Program-made: the position numbers and the translations under genes
Notes under the pieces: generated by a model
The model's database searches: none
What the model was told of the DNA's origin: nothing
What the model saw: the letters and a program-made list of their open reading frames with translations, nothing else
Assembly (NCBI RefSeq): GCF_017815135.1
Contig: NZ_JAGJCF010000003.1
Coordinates: 407,990-471,989, forward strand
Length of the DNA: 64,000 bases
Origin: Jiella mangrovi
GTDB lineage: Bacteria > Pseudomonadota > Alphaproteobacteria > Rhizobiales > Rhizobiaceae
Direction of reading: 5' to 3'
In this document: positions 22,024-31,279 of the stretch, piece by piece
How positions within the stretch are numbered: the stretch's first letter is position 1
Layout of the letters: every line of letters starts with the position of its first letter

Positions 22024-22344
22024 GCCGGCGGCCGGTCATGCCCTTGCGACGGCGTCTTTTAAGGCGTCTCGTTGCCGGCACTGTTCGGCGCTCCCCTTGC
22101 GCCGCCTTGCGCAAACGTCCAAACAGCCGTCATCGTCGCCGGGCTTGTCCCGGCAATTCGGCGCCAGGGTGTTGCTTGCGTCGTTCGTCAAAGGGCCGCC
22201 GTGCCTGTGATGGACTGCGCAATCGAGACGGCACTCGGCAACTCTATGATCGCGTGCCTGTTTCCAGTTTGAAGTTCAGCTGAGCGTCTGCCAAACGGGC
22301 TGACACGAGCTTCACCCCGCCAAACGCAATGAGAGGACGTCACA
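22024..22344. other. Intergenic region between the two cyclophilin genes
   Basis: About 320 bases without a credible gene. It contains a palindromic repeat at 22128-22157. The last ~30 bases carry the AGAGGA ribosome-binding region of ppiB. Confidence 0.55.
22128..22157 (+). repeat. Intergenic palindromic repeat, GCCGGG variant
   Basis: CGTCATCGTC is followed by GCCGGG (22138-22143), loop CTTGT, and CCCGGC (22149-22154). The flank CGTCAT and the short G/C hairpin recall the copies near 5.4 kb and 63.5 kb, but the stem differs in sequence, so it may be a related subfamily. Confidence 0.5.
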
Positions 22345-22815
22345 ATGGCCTATGAAAATCCGGAAGATACACTCGTTCTGGAGACCACGAAGGGTAAGGT
22401 GGTGATCAAGCTGCGGCCGGACCTTGCGCCCAACCATGTCGCTCGGGTCAAGGAACTCGCCCGCGAAGGCTTTTACGACGGCGTCGTCTTCCACCGGGTG
22501 ATCGACGGCTTCATGGCTCAGACCGGCGATCCGACGGGCACCGGCACGGGCGGTTCGGACAAGCCCGATCTCGCCGCGGAATTTTCGGCTGAATCCCACA
22601 AGCGCGGGACCGTCTCGGCGGCCCGCACGGCCAATCCCAATTCGGCCAACTCGCAGTTCTTCATCTGCTTCGAAGACGCGCCCTGGCTGAACAAGCAGTA
22701 TTCGGTCTGGGGCGAAGTCATCGAAGGGATGGACAACGTCGACAAGATCAAGCGCGGCGAGCCGGTTCGCGATCCCGACTCCATCACCACCATGCGGGTC
22801 GCCGCCGACATCTGA
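22345..22815 (+). CDS. ppiB: Cytoplasmic cyclophilin-type peptidyl-prolyl isomerase
   Basis: 156 residues, no signal peptide: a lone cyclophilin domain with FHRVIDGFMAQTGDPTGTGTGG, ARTANPNSANSQFFICF, the conserved WLNKQYSVWGEVIEGMDNVDKI and a short C-terminus. It accelerates proline isomerisation of cytoplasmic proteins. GAGAGGA lies upstream of the ATG. It lies 27 bases before queA, so the two are probably cotranscribed. Confidence 0.94.
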   Translation: MAYENPEDTLVLETTKGKVVIKLRPDLAPNHVARVKELAREGFYDGVVFHRVIDGFMAQTGDPTGTGTGGSDKPDLAAEFSAESHKRGTVSAARTANPNSANSQFFICFEDAPWLNKQYSVWGEVIEGMDNVDKIKRGEPVRDPDSITTMRVAADI

Positions 22816-22842
22816 CGGCGGTCGGAAAAGCGAACGCGAACC

Positions 22843-23955
22843 ATGCGCGTCGATCTCTTCGATTTCGATCTGCCGGAGGAGCGTATCGCCCTCCGGCCCG
22901 CCGTGCCGCGTGAAGCGGCGCGGCTTTTGCACGTTGGCCAGGGCGGTTCCCTCGCCGACCGGACGGTCGGCGATCTGCCGCAGATGATCGAGCCCGGCGA
23001 CGTGCTCGTCTTCAACGACACGAAGGTCATTCCCGCTCGGCTTGCCGGTTTGCGGCGGCGCGAGGGCGCGGCGGAAGGCGAGGGCGTCGCGCGGATCGAG
23101 GCGACACTCCACATGCGGCTTTCGCCCGATTGCTGGAAGGCTTTTCTGCGGCCGGCCAAGCGTGTGAAGGTGGGCGACCGGATCGTCTTCGGCGCCGACA
23201 ACGCGCAGGAGACTGAAAACGCGCAGGTGACGGGGGCAGGCCAACTCGTTGCCGTCGCCGAAGAGCGCGGCGAGGGCGGCGAGACGACGCTTCGGTTCGA
23301 TCGCCAGGGCCCGGCCCTCGACGAAGCGATCGCCGCGGTGGGCCACATCCCTCTGCCGCCATACATCGCCTCCAAGCGCGCCGAGGACGAGGAAGACCGG
23401 CGCGACTATCAGACGATCTATGCCAGGGAGAGCGGCGCCGTCGCGGCGCCGACCGCCGGGCTGCACTTTACGCCGGAGTCGATGGCGCAGCTTCGATCAC
23501 GCGGCATCGCGACCGAATTCCTGACATTGCATGTCGGCGCCGGGACATTTCTGCCGGTCAAGGCGGACGACACCGACGGCCACAAGATGCATTCCGAGAT
23601 CGGCCATGTGGACGCCGAAACGGCCGAACGGCTGAATGACGCGCGGCAAAAGGGCGGGCGGATCGTCTCAGTCGGCACGACGTCGCTGCGGCTTCTGGAA
23701 AGCGCCGCGGGTGAAGATGGTGTGGTCCGGCCGTTCTCCGGGCCGACCGACATCTTCATCACGCCGGGCTATCGGTTCCGCGCCGTCGATCGGCTGATGA
23801 CAAATTTCCATCTGCCGCGCTCGACGCTGTTCATGCTCGTTTCGGCCTTTTCGGGGCTGGATGCGATGCAGGCGGCCTATGCTCACGCGATCGAAAGCGG
23901 ATACCGCTTCTATTCCTATGGCGACGCCTGTCTCCTCGACCGATCCGAGCTTTGA
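22843..23955 (+). CDS. queA: S-adenosylmethionine:tRNA ribosyltransferase-isomerase
   Basis: 370 residues. It transfers the ribosyl moiety of SAM to preQ1 in tRNA, giving epoxyqueuosine, the step after Tgt. Family segments are [23 protein letters not shown] at the N-terminus, [33 protein letters not shown] and the C-terminal [19 protein letters not shown]. It lies in the same neighbourhood as tgt, 0.6 kb downstream, and ends in a terminator, so tgt probably has its own promoter. Confidence 0.95.
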   Translation: MRVDLFDFDLPEERIALRPAVPREAARLLHVGQGGSLADRTVGDLPQMIEPGDVLVFNDTKVIPARLAGLRRREGAAEGEGVARIEATLHMRLSPDCWKAFLRPAKRVKVGDRIVFGADNAQETENAQVTGAGQLVAVAEERGEGGETTLRFDRQGPALDEAIAAVGHIPLPPYIASKRAEDEEDRRDYQTIYARESGAVAAPTAGLHFTPESMAQLRSRGIATEFLTLHVGAGTFLPVKADDTDGHKMHSEIGHVDAETAERLNDARQKGGRIVSVGTTSLRLLESAAGEDGVVRPFSGPTDIFITPGYRFRAVDRLMTNFHLPRSTLFMLVSAFSGLDAMQAAYAHAIESGYRFYSYGDACLLDRSEL

Positions 23956-23981
23956 CAGGAACGCGGCTGTTCGAACGAAAT

Positions 23982-24013
23982 CGGGCGACGCCTGAAAGCG
24001 CCGCCCGCATTTT
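23982..24013 (+). terminator. Terminator of queA
   Basis: CGGGCGACGC (23982-23991) pairs with GCGCCGCCCG (23998-24007) with one mismatch around CTGAAA, followed by CATTTT. It sits 26 bases after the queA stop. Confidence 0.65.
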
Positions 24014-24033
24014 CACGCGATCTGCGAAATCGA

Positions 24034-24348
24034 TCAGTCGATGATTTTCACGATGTTGCGGTTCTGATCGACCAGCACCGTATGGCCGTCGACAACCGCG
24101 TATTCGTTGGGACCCATGTCGTCCGGCAGACGATAGAGCGGCACCGGCGCAGGCAGCGGCTTGCCGACGGTCACCGTATAGCCGTCCGGCGCCATGTAGG
24201 ACTCGTGCTTCTCCTTGATGACATAGGTTTTGATCGCGCCGTAGTCCGGCTCGGTCGTCTGGACCGTGGTCGTCGTCGTGGTCGTCTGGGCCAGTGCGGC
24301 CGCCGGCGCGACAAGGGCAATGGCGGCGGCGAGGAGCAGGCGTTTCAT
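24034..24348 (-). CDS. Exported DUF1236-like protein
   Basis: 104 residues with a signal peptide (about 1-20, [10 protein letters not shown]), a threonine-rich stretch, then one copy of the DUF1236-type pattern: [29 protein letters not shown], and [22 protein letters not shown]. Function of this family is unknown; it is exported and common in Rhizobiales. The start at 24348 is preferred over 24357 because AAGGA then has normal spacing. It lies antisense between queA and tgt. Confidence 0.75.
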   Translation of the reverse strand: MKRLLLAAAIALVAPAAALAQTTTTTTTVQTTEPDYGAIKTYVIKEKHESYMAPDGYTVTVGKPLPAPVPLYRLPDDMGPNEYAVVDGHTVLVDQNRNIVKIID

Positions 24349-24578
24349 CAAATTCATCCTTTTGGAATTTCGTCCCGCCCGACAACACCGGTTCACGGTC
24401 GTGCGTTCCCATACCGGGAAAAAAGAATGGCGCGTTTCGCTTCGACGTACCGCTTCGTGGGCGACGTCGGATCGGAGAAATGGGTGAGAAAACAGGCGTT
24501 ACGCGGTATCGCTGCCAGGGCCTTGCCCGCAAAGCTTCTCCGTTGCCAGCCGTTCGTCACCGCGCTACGGGAAGGGCG

Positions 24579-25712
24579 ATGACAAACTCCTTCTCCTTTC
24601 GCCTTCATGCGACAGACGGTCGCGCCCGCCGCGGCGAGATCACCATGCCGCGCGGCACCGTGCGCACGCCCGCCTTCATGCCCGTCGGCACCGCCGGCAC
24701 GGTCAAGGCGATGTATCTCAGCCAGGTGCGGGAACTTGGCGCCGACATCATCCTCGGTAACGTCTATCACCTGATGCTTCGCCCCGGTGCCGAGCGCGTC
24801 GCGCGGCTCGGCGGCCTGCATGACTTCGCAAGATGGCCGCATCCGATCCTGACCGATTCCGGCGGGTTCCAGGTGATGTCGCTCGCCGAGCTGAGAAAGC
24901 TCGATGAGAAGGGCGTCACCTTCCGGTCGCATGTGGACGGCTCCGTCCACTCGCTGACGCCCGAGCGCTCGATCGAGATCCAGGGCCTTCTGGACAGCGA
25001 CATTCAGATGCAGCTCGACGAGTGCATCCGGCTGCCGGCGGAGCGGGCCGAGATCGAACGGGCGATGGAGCTGTCGCTGCGCTGGGCCGAGCGGTGCAAG
25101 ATCGCCTTCGGGGACCAGCCGGGCAAGGCGATGTTCGGCATCGTCCAGGGCGGCGACCTGATCGATCTGCGGATTCGTTCGGCCGAGCGGCTCGCGGCGA
25201 TGGACCTCAAGGGCTATGCCCTGGGCGGGCTGGCGGTCGGCGAGCCGCAGGACGTGATGCTGGCGACGCTCGACGAGACGGTCCCCGTCCTGCCGCAGGA
25301 AAAGCCGCGTTACCTGATGGGGGTCGGCACGCCGGACGACATCATCAAGTCGGTCGCGCGTGGGATCGACATGTTCGATTGCGTGATGCCGACGAGGGCC
25401 GGGCGCCACGGCCTCGCCTATACGCGGCGGGGCAAGATCAACCTGAAGAATTCGCGGCACGCCGAAGACCACCGGCCGCTGGACGAGGAGTCCGGTTGTC
25501 CGGCCGCGCGCGACTATTCACGCGCCTATCTGCATCACCTCGTCCGCTCGGGCGAATCCCTGGGCGGCATGCTGCTGACCTGGAACAATCTCGCCTATTA
25601 TCAGGATCTGATGGCGGGCATTCGCGCGGCGATCGAGGCCGCGCGCTTCGACGACTTCCACGCCGAGGTGAGCGAAGCCTGGGCGAAGGGCGACATGCCG
25701 CCACTCGGCTGA
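24579..25712 (+). CDS. tgt: Queuine/preQ1 tRNA-guanine transglycosylase, zinc site degenerate
   Basis: 377 residues. It exchanges guanine-34 for preQ1 in tRNAs with GUN anticodons. The catalytic aspartates are present: ILTDSGGFQ (general acid/base) and [12 protein letters not shown] (nucleophile), and the substrate loop MFGIVQGG is intact. The C-terminal zinc site is not: at the places of the E. coli CxCxxC and the later histidine, this protein has Ser305, Cys307, Ala310 and Asn336 ([11 protein letters not shown] and [11 protein letters not shown]). Start at 24579 has GGAAGGG upstream. The position alignment is by eye. Confidence 0.93.
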   Translation: MTNSFSFRLHATDGRARRGEITMPRGTVRTPAFMPVGTAGTVKAMYLSQVRELGADIILGNVYHLMLRPGAERVARLGGLHDFARWPHPILTDSGGFQVMSLAELRKLDEKGVTFRSHVDGSVHSLTPERSIEIQGLLDSDIQMQLDECIRLPAERAEIERAMELSLRWAERCKIAFGDQPGKAMFGIVQGGDLIDLRIRSAERLAAMDLKGYALGGLAVGEPQDVMLATLDETVPVLPQEKPRYLMGVGTPDDIIKSVARGIDMFDCVMPTRAGRHGLAYTRRGKINLKNSRHAEDHRPLDEESGCPAARDYSRAYLHHLVRSGESLGGMLLTWNNLAYYQDLMAGIRAAIEAARFDDFHAEVSEAWAKGDMPPLG

Positions 25713-25756
25713 ACCGGCCGAGGCGCCACCGCCCCCCGCATTTCGGCCGGCCTGCC

Positions 25757-26173
25757 TTAGACGGCGACGTCTTCGCCCTTGCGCAGCGCGCAGCCGGTGA
25801 TCTTCATCGAGCCGTCGGGCTGACGCTCCAGCGTGTAGCTGGCGATCCAGCTCTTGCCCTTGCGGTCGGTGAGGTAGACCTCCTGGCGGAAGCCCGGGCC
25901 TTCCGGTTTCATCGGCCCGAAGACGGCGCTCTGCGAGTGGTAGACCGGGTCATAGGCGGATTGGACCATGCCCATGAAGACGTCCGGATTGGGAAACATC
26001 GACTTGATGTTCGGTGCGGCGTAGGAATAGGCCTCGGCGCCGTTACCAGAGTTGAAGGCGCCGAGCTGTGCGGAGATGGCCGCGCGGATGTCGCTGGCGT
26101 CGTCCGCCTTTGCGCTCAATGGGGCTGCGATCGTCAACGAAGCGACGAGGAAGACTGTGGCGGCTGATCGCAT
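25757..26173 (-). CDS. Exported DUF4864-like protein
   Basis: 138 residues with a signal peptide (about 1-23, APLSAKA-D) and one small alpha+beta domain: DIRAAISAQLGAFNSGNGAEAYSYAAPNIKSMFPNPDVFMGMVQSAY is the helical start, and ITGCALRK ends it. This matches the DUF4864 family of unknown function. It is convergent with tgt, 44 bases away. Confidence 0.75.
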   Translation of the reverse strand: MRSAATVFLVASLTIAAPLSAKADDASDIRAAISAQLGAFNSGNGAEAYSYAAPNIKSMFPNPDVFMGMVQSAYDPVYHSQSAVFGPMKPEGPGFRQEVYLTDRKGKSWIASYTLERQPDGSMKITGCALRKGEDVAV

Positions 26174-26342
26174 CGAGGGCTCTCCCGGATTTCGCGTTCC
26201 AGCATAGAGTTACGCCGGAACGCCCGGAGAGAACCGCCGGCGCGGTCAATTGCCCGTGAAGAGACCGGAGACGCGATCCCGGAAAATGCTGGCGACGGGT
26301 CCGGTCGGCCCGGCTCGGCCCGACGCGATGCCGGCGAGCAGC

Positions 26343-26564
26343 TCAGTCGTCGTTGGCGGAGTTGAGATCCTCGGGCCTGCGGCCTTGCTGTGAGGCGTGC
26401 CGCGTCACCTCGACGACCTCGATGTTCGGGCCAGGCTTGCCGTGATCGGGCGGCTCGCTCCGAATTGCGACAGACAGGGCAAGTTCTTCACGCGCCGCTT
26501 GGCGCAAGGCTTCGTTCAGCGCATCTGCCGCCGCTTTGGCCCTGCTGAAAATCTCTTCGCTCAT
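26343..26564 (-). CDS. Small hypothetical protein
   Basis: 73 residues: an N-terminal amphipathic helix (MSEEIFSRAKAAADALNEAL), then a polar region ending in acidic residues. No family recognised. The start at 26564 begins a normal-looking protein, though AGGAG is 13 bases upstream, rather far. The frame continues upstream to 26711 but that part is arginine-rich and not protein-like. It lies divergent from the DUF4139 gene. Confidence 0.45.
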   Translation of the reverse strand: MSEEIFSRAKAAADALNEALRQAAREELALSVAIRSEPPDHGKPGPNIEVVEVTRHASQQGRRPEDLNSANDD

Positions 26565-26869
26565 CACGTCGTGCTGGCTCCTAAGGCGTCGGCCCGAAGA
26601 TCGCAATGGCGCCGACGGTCTTTGCGCAAGATTGGGCGCAAGCTTCCCGCTGACAAGCTGCCGCTCAAGATCCTGCAAGTTTGGCAGGGCGTCGTGGGCC
26701 TCGCATCGCACCGCGCGACAAATTCGCGCAATTTACGGTTCGCGCTTCTTCAACTTGCCACGAATGGCCGGCATGGGACGGGGCGGGGCACAAGACGCAT
26801 TGTCGCAGGGACCGGTGGGTCGGATCGGCAATGCGGCAGGCGTCCCTGGTCATGTCCTTGGGAGACTTC
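26565..26869. other. Divergent intergenic region upstream of the DUF4139 gene
   Basis: About 300 bases that should contain promoters for both flanking genes. I see no operator palindrome. Several short frames cross it but lack ribosome-binding sites. Confidence 0.45.
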
Positions 26870-28930
26870 ATGCACAACATTCCCCTGATCACCGCGGCAG
26901 CCCTTTCCGCACTGATGGCGACGACAACCTTGTCGCGAGCCCAGACGGGCGGGGCGGGCCAGCAGCCGGCGAAGGCGACGGTGACGACTGTCGATCAAGC
27001 GGCGCGTTCCGAGCCGGCCCGCACCGGCGACATCCGCTCGATCGTGCTTTATTCCGGCGGCGTCGCGGAAATCGTCCGTTCAGCCGCCGTCAGCGGAAAT
27101 GCGACGGTCGGCATGGAAGTGCCGCTCGACCAGGTCAATGACGTCCTGAAGAGCCTCGTCTTGCGCAATCCGGGCGGCGGCGTCGGCCAGGTCTCGCTCG
27201 AAGGCTCGGTCAACGCCAAGGAGCTGTCGCGCGCGGCGCATTTTGCGCCGGCGGACCTCAATTCCCTGCCGCTTCTCCTGAACAAGCTGAAGGGCGCGAA
27301 GGTGCGCATCGAGGGCAGCCGCTCGGTCACCGGCACGGTTCTCGGCACATCGCAGGCGCGCATCGCTCCCGACGACAAGGCCGAAACGCCTCTGGCGATC
27401 GTCTCGATCCTGAGCGAGACGGGCGAGGTGCGCTCGATGCCGATCTTCGCGGATACGGGCGTCGAGATCCTCGACGAAAAGACCGCACAAGAATTGCAGA
27501 AGGCGGCGGCCTCGCTCGCCCAGAGCCTTTCCGACGACACGCGGCTCGTCTCGGTCAAGGTGGAGGGTTCGGGCGAACGCACGATCGAACTCGACTATGT
27601 CGTCGCCGCGCCGGTCTGGAAGTCCTCGCACCGGCTCGTGCTCGGCAAAGACGGCAAGGGCAGCCTCCAGAGCTGGGCGGTGATCGAGAACGCCACCGGG
27701 GAAAACTGGCAGGACGTGAAGGTGTCGCTGTCATCGGGTTCTCCGGTGACTTTGCGCCAGAACCTCTTCGACCCATACTTCAAGGATCGGCCGGAAGTCC
27801 CAGTCTTCGTTGACAGACAATCGATCCCGAACGCGGATGGGGGCGCCGTGCCGAGCGCGCCAAGAATGGCGAAGGCGACGCGATCCATCGACGGCGCCTC
27901 GGCCTTTGCCGACAATCTGATGGCCGCCGCCCCGTCGCCCGAGAGCGAGCCCTTCACGATCTCCGGGGCGAACGACGTCGGTGAAGCCGTCGAGGGCGAC
28001 GTGTCGGTGACCTATCGCTTGCCGCAGCCCGTCAACCTCGAGGCCGGCTCGACACTCTCGGTGCCGATCGTCGATGCGAAGGTGCCGGCCGAGCGGATCG
28101 CGGTGTTCACACCGGAGCGCGGCGAGATCCATCCCACGGCGGCGGTCAGGCTCGACAACGAGACCGGTTCGGCGCTGCCGGCGGGCATCGTGACGGTCTA
28201 CGACGCCTCCGGCTATGTCGGCGACTCGACGCTTCTGCCGGTGCCGGCCGGGCAGGAGCGGCAGGTCCAGTTCGCGCTCGATCGCAAGCTGACGGTCAAC
28301 ACAACCGAGCGCCCGCAGCAGCGCATCAGCGAAATCCGCGTCATCGACGGCGTCCTTCGCTACAAGGAGATCCAGGAGCGCAACACGGTCTACTCCGCCG
28401 CCAACGCTGCGGGCGAGGATCGCAAGCTCGTCATCGATCATCCCAAGCTGTCCGGCTGGGAGCTGGTCGCTCCGGACAAGACCGACGAGACCGAAAACAC
28501 CTACAGGCTGGAGGCCGTTGTCCCTGCCGGCGGGACGCGCGACATCGACGCGACCTATCGGTTCGTCCGCGACGAGGGCTTCGCGCTCGTCGATGCCAGC
28601 CAGTCGGAGCTCCTGCGCTTTTCGAGCCAGTCCGGCGATCCTGAAATGGCAGCGAGCCTCAAGGACATCGCCGCCATCCAGGGCGAAAAGACCGATCTCG
28701 ACCGGCAGATCGACAAGCTGAACGGGGACAAGTCCAACATATACGCTGCTCAGGATCGAATCCGCGAGAATATCAAGGCTGTCGGCCCCGGTGATCTCCG
28801 CGACAGCTATCTGGACATGATGCGTGGGCAGGAGGATCAGCTGCGCGCGATCGACAACGAAACCAAGTCCCTCGAGGCTAAGCGGGAGGCCGTCGAGGCA
28901 AGATTGCGGGACAGGATCAAGGCCATGTGA
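26870..28930 (+). CDS. Exported DUF4139-domain protein with C-terminal coiled coil
   Basis: 686 residues, with a signal peptide (about 1-23, ending LSRA-Q), a beta-rich N-terminal half, the DUF4139 domain (about 250-590) and a C-terminal coiled coil (about 600-680: DLDRQIDKLNGDK, RAIDNETKSLEAKREAVEARL). Its function is unknown; it is presumably periplasmic. The start at 26870 has GGGAG 5 bases upstream; further upstream in-frame ATGs (26681, 26852) lack a site and do not give a signal peptide as good. Convergent with the epimerase gene, 11 bases away. Confidence 0.82.
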   Translation: MHNIPLITAAALSALMATTTLSRAQTGGAGQQPAKATVTTVDQAARSEPARTGDIRSIVLYSGGVAEIVRSAAVSGNATVGMEVPLDQVNDVLKSLVLRNPGGGVGQVSLEGSVNAKELSRAAHFAPADLNSLPLLLNKLKGAKVRIEGSRSVTGTVLGTSQARIAPDDKAETPLAIVSILSETGEVRSMPIFADTGVEILDEKTAQELQKAAASLAQSLSDDTRLVSVKVEGSGERTIELDYVVAAPVWKSSHRLVLGKDGKGSLQSWAVIENATGENWQDVKVSLSSGSPVTLRQNLFDPYFKDRPEVPVFVDRQSIPNADGGAVPSAPRMAKATRSIDGASAFADNLMAAAPSPESEPFTISGANDVGEAVEGDVSVTYRLPQPVNLEAGSTLSVPIVDAKVPAERIAVFTPERGEIHPTAAVRLDNETGSALPAGIVTVYDASGYVGDSTLLPVPAGQERQVQFALDRKLTVNTTERPQQRISEIRVIDGVLRYKEIQERNTVYSAANAAGEDRKLVIDHPKLSGWELVAPDKTDETENTYRLEAVVPAGGTRDIDATYRFVRDEGFALVDASQSELLRFSSQSGDPEMAASLKDIAAIQGEKTDLDRQIDKLNGDKSNIYAAQDRIRENIKAVGPGDLRDSYLDMMRGQEDQLRAIDNETKSLEAKREAVEARLRDRIKAM

Positions 28931-28941
28931 GGTCCGGCCCG

Positions 28942-29922
28942 TCAGCCCCACAGTTTCGGATCAGGTGGCGAGACCGTCGAGCCGAAATAGCGCAGCGGGT
29001 TCTCCCTGTCTTTGGCGAGGAGCAGCGGTCCGTCGAGATCGACGAAATCGGCACTCTGGGCGATGAGGAGGGCGGGCGCCATGGCCAGCGATGAGCCGAC
29101 CATGCAGCCGACCATCAGCCCGAATCCGTGCTGGCGCGCCTGTTTCGTCAGGCGCACTGCCTCCGTCAGGCCGCCGGTCTTGTCCAGCTTGACGTTCACA
29201 TAGTCATAGAGGCCGACGAGGTGGTCCAGATCGTCGCCGACATGGAGGGATTCGTCGGCGCAGATCGGCACGGGATGCGGAATTGCGCGCAGGATCTCGT
29301 CCTGCCCGGCCGGCAAAGGCTGCTCGACGAGCACCGCGCCGGCATCGGCGGCCGCAAGCAGATGTGCCTTGATGTTCTCGGCCGTCCAGCCCTCGTTGGC
29401 GTCGAGAATGAGCCGCGCCCCGCGTGCCGCGCCCCGGACCGCGCGGATGCGCTCGCGGTCGTCGTCGGTGCCGAGCTTGATCTTGAGGAGGTCGCGGCCC
29501 GCGGCTCGCGCAGCGCTGGCCATGGCCTCGGCGGTGTCCAGGCCGATCGTATAGGCGGTCTCGACCGGGCGGGGCGTCTGCCCGCAGACGATGGCCGAAA
29601 CCCGGCCTCCCGTCGACTTGGCCTCGAGATCCCACAGCGCGCAGTCGAGAGCGTTGCGCGCCGCGCCGGGGCCGAGAGCCTTTTCCAGACTGTCGCGCGA
29701 GCCGCCCCGCTCGATCAGCTGACGGACGTCCTCGATCTGTGCGAGGACGCTTTCGATGCTTTCGTCATAACGGGGATAGGGGACGCATTCGGCCCAGCCC
29801 TTGCCGTATTCGTCGCCGATCTCGCAGGTGACCACCGCAGCCTCGGTCTTGACGCCGCGCGCGATCCGGAATGGCTGTTGCAGCGGAAAACGCTCCACTG
29901 TGACCGAAAGTCGACGCGGCAT
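28942..29922 (-). CDS. Dipeptide epimerase (L-Ala-D/L-Glu epimerase type)
   Basis: 326 residues of the enolase superfamily, muconate-lactonising subgroup. Catalytic and metal-binding positions are seen: KIK (147-149), Asp174 in LDANEGW, Glu200 in VEQPLP, Asp223 in CADES, and a second lysine in NVKLDKTGG (245-248). These are the signatures of dipeptide epimerases that recycle murein-derived L-Ala-D-Glu, although other dipeptides are possible. AAGGAG lies before the ATG. No peptidoglycan-recycling partners lie alongside. Confidence 0.88.
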   Translation of the reverse strand: MPRRLSVTVERFPLQQPFRIARGVKTEAAVVTCEIGDEYGKGWAECVPYPRYDESIESVLAQIEDVRQLIERGGSRDSLEKALGPGAARNALDCALWDLEAKSTGGRVSAIVCGQTPRPVETAYTIGLDTAEAMASAARAAGRDLLKIKLGTDDDRERIRAVRGAARGARLILDANEGWTAENIKAHLLAAADAGAVLVEQPLPAGQDEILRAIPHPVPICADESLHVGDDLDHLVGLYDYVNVKLDKTGGLTEAVRLTKQARQHGFGLMVGCMVGSSLAMAPALLIAQSADFVDLDGPLLLAKDRENPLRYFGSTVSPPDPKLWG

Positions 29923-30091
29923 GGTAAATGATCTCCTTTAAGCCGGCTTCGGTTTATTCCCACGAAGCGCTGTGCCAGTGAAGTGGTTGGCTGCGATGCG
30001 AATAGCATGACAGGCCGATCGAGCCCGATCAGATTGCGGGAAAATCGGTTCCTGTCGGCGACAAGATCGCGCCGGATGCGGAAAGAGGACC

Positions 30092-31279
30092 ATGCTGGAG
30101 GCTGAAACGACCGACAAGACCGCTCCGCGCGGCCGGCTTTCGGCCGTGAAGCCCGCACTCGAAGGCGAGAAGCGCGAGGGCGGGGTCCGGCTGGTGGCCA
30201 GCGGGGACTGGCTTGCCCGCACCGTCGGCGAAATGGAGAGCCTCCTTGCCGAGACGGCTCGCTCCGATCTCGGCAGACAGATCATTGTCGATTGCTCCAG
30301 GGTCGGCCGGATCGACACCGCCGGGGCCTTCGTCCTCGAGCGGCTTTCGCGCGACCTCCAAACCGATGGCCGCAATGTCGAGCTTGCCGGGATTGCCGAC
30401 CGCAACGAGGCGCTGTTTCAGGCCGTTCGCGGCGCGATGGAGAAGGAGGCGCCGACCGCCACGCCCGCTCGCACCAATCCGGTGACGGAGCTTGTCGGCG
30501 ATGTCGGCCGCGGCGTCTTTGCCGTCTTCAACGAAGCGGTCGCCGCCCTCAACATCATCGGTGGCGCGATCTACGGCGCCGCTTACCGGCTGACCGGCCG
30601 CACCCGCAACCGGCCGGCGGCGGTCTTCAACCAGATCGACCAGATGGGCGTGAAGGCGATCCCGATCATCGTCCTGATCACCTTCCTGATCGGCGGGATC
30701 ATCGCCCAGCAGGGCGCTTTTCAGCTGCGCCGCTTCGGCGGAGAGGTCTATGCGGTCAATCTCGTCGGCATTCTGGTGCTGCGCGAGATAGGCGTCCTTC
30801 TCACCGCGATCATGATCGCCGGCCGTTCGGGAAGCGCCATCACCGCCGAGCTCGGCTCGATGAAGATGCGCGAGGAAATCGACGCGCTGCATGTCATCGG
30901 GCTCAATCCGATCAGCGTTCTCGTATTTCCCCGCCTCGTCGCTCTGACGATCGCGCTGCCGCTGCTGACGGTGCTCGCCAATATCTCGGCGCTCGCGGGC
31001 GGCATGCTGACGCTGAAGCTTTATTCCGACATCTCCTACACGAACTACCTGCAGGGCATTCAGAACAGCGTCGATTTGTTCACTGTCTTTTCCGGCCTGA
31101 TCAAGGCACCCTTCATGGCGATCGCGATCGGCATCATCGGCGCGCTGGAGGGGATGAAGGTCGGCGGCAGTGCTGAAAGCCTCGGCCTCAGGGTGACCTC
31201 GTCGGTGGTCAAGTCGATCTTCATCGTCATCGTCATGGATGGACTTTTCGCGATCTTCTATGCCTCGATCGGACTTTGA
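30092..31279 (+). CDS. MlaE-family lipid ABC permease with N-terminal STAS domain
   Basis: 395 residues. A STAS/MlaB-like domain (about 30-115, with the VDCSRVGRIDTAGAFVLERL segment) is fused to an MlaE permease (about 135-395: QQGAFQLRRFGGEVYAVN, VLREIGVLLTAIMIAGRSGSAITAELGSM, EEIDALHVIG). In E. coli MlaB is a separate protein that binds the ATPase; here it is built into the permease. The operon would move phospholipids between the inner membrane and the envelope. Its stop overlaps the next gene. Confidence 0.92.
   Translation: MLEAETTDKTAPRGRLSAVKPALEGEKREGGVRLVASGDWLARTVGEMESLLAETARSDLGRQIIVDCSRVGRIDTAGAFVLERLSRDLQTDGRNVELAGIADRNEALFQAVRGAMEKEAPTATPARTNPVTELVGDVGRGVFAVFNEAVAALNIIGGAIYGAAYRLTGRTRNRPAAVFNQIDQMGVKAIPIIVLITFLIGGIIAQQGAFQLRRFGGEVYAVNLVGILVLREIGVLLTAIMIAGRSGSAITAELGSMKMREEIDALHVIGLNPISVLVFPRLVALTIALPLLTVLANISALAGGMLTLKLYSDISYTNYLQGIQNSVDLFTVFSGLIKAPFMAIAIGIIGALEGMKVGGSAESLGLRVTSSVVKSIFIVIVMDGLFAIFYASIGL

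Noticed and set aside
22816..22842. preQ1 riboswitch before queA
   Set aside because: The gap to ppiB is only 27 bases and has no preQ1 pseudoknot features.
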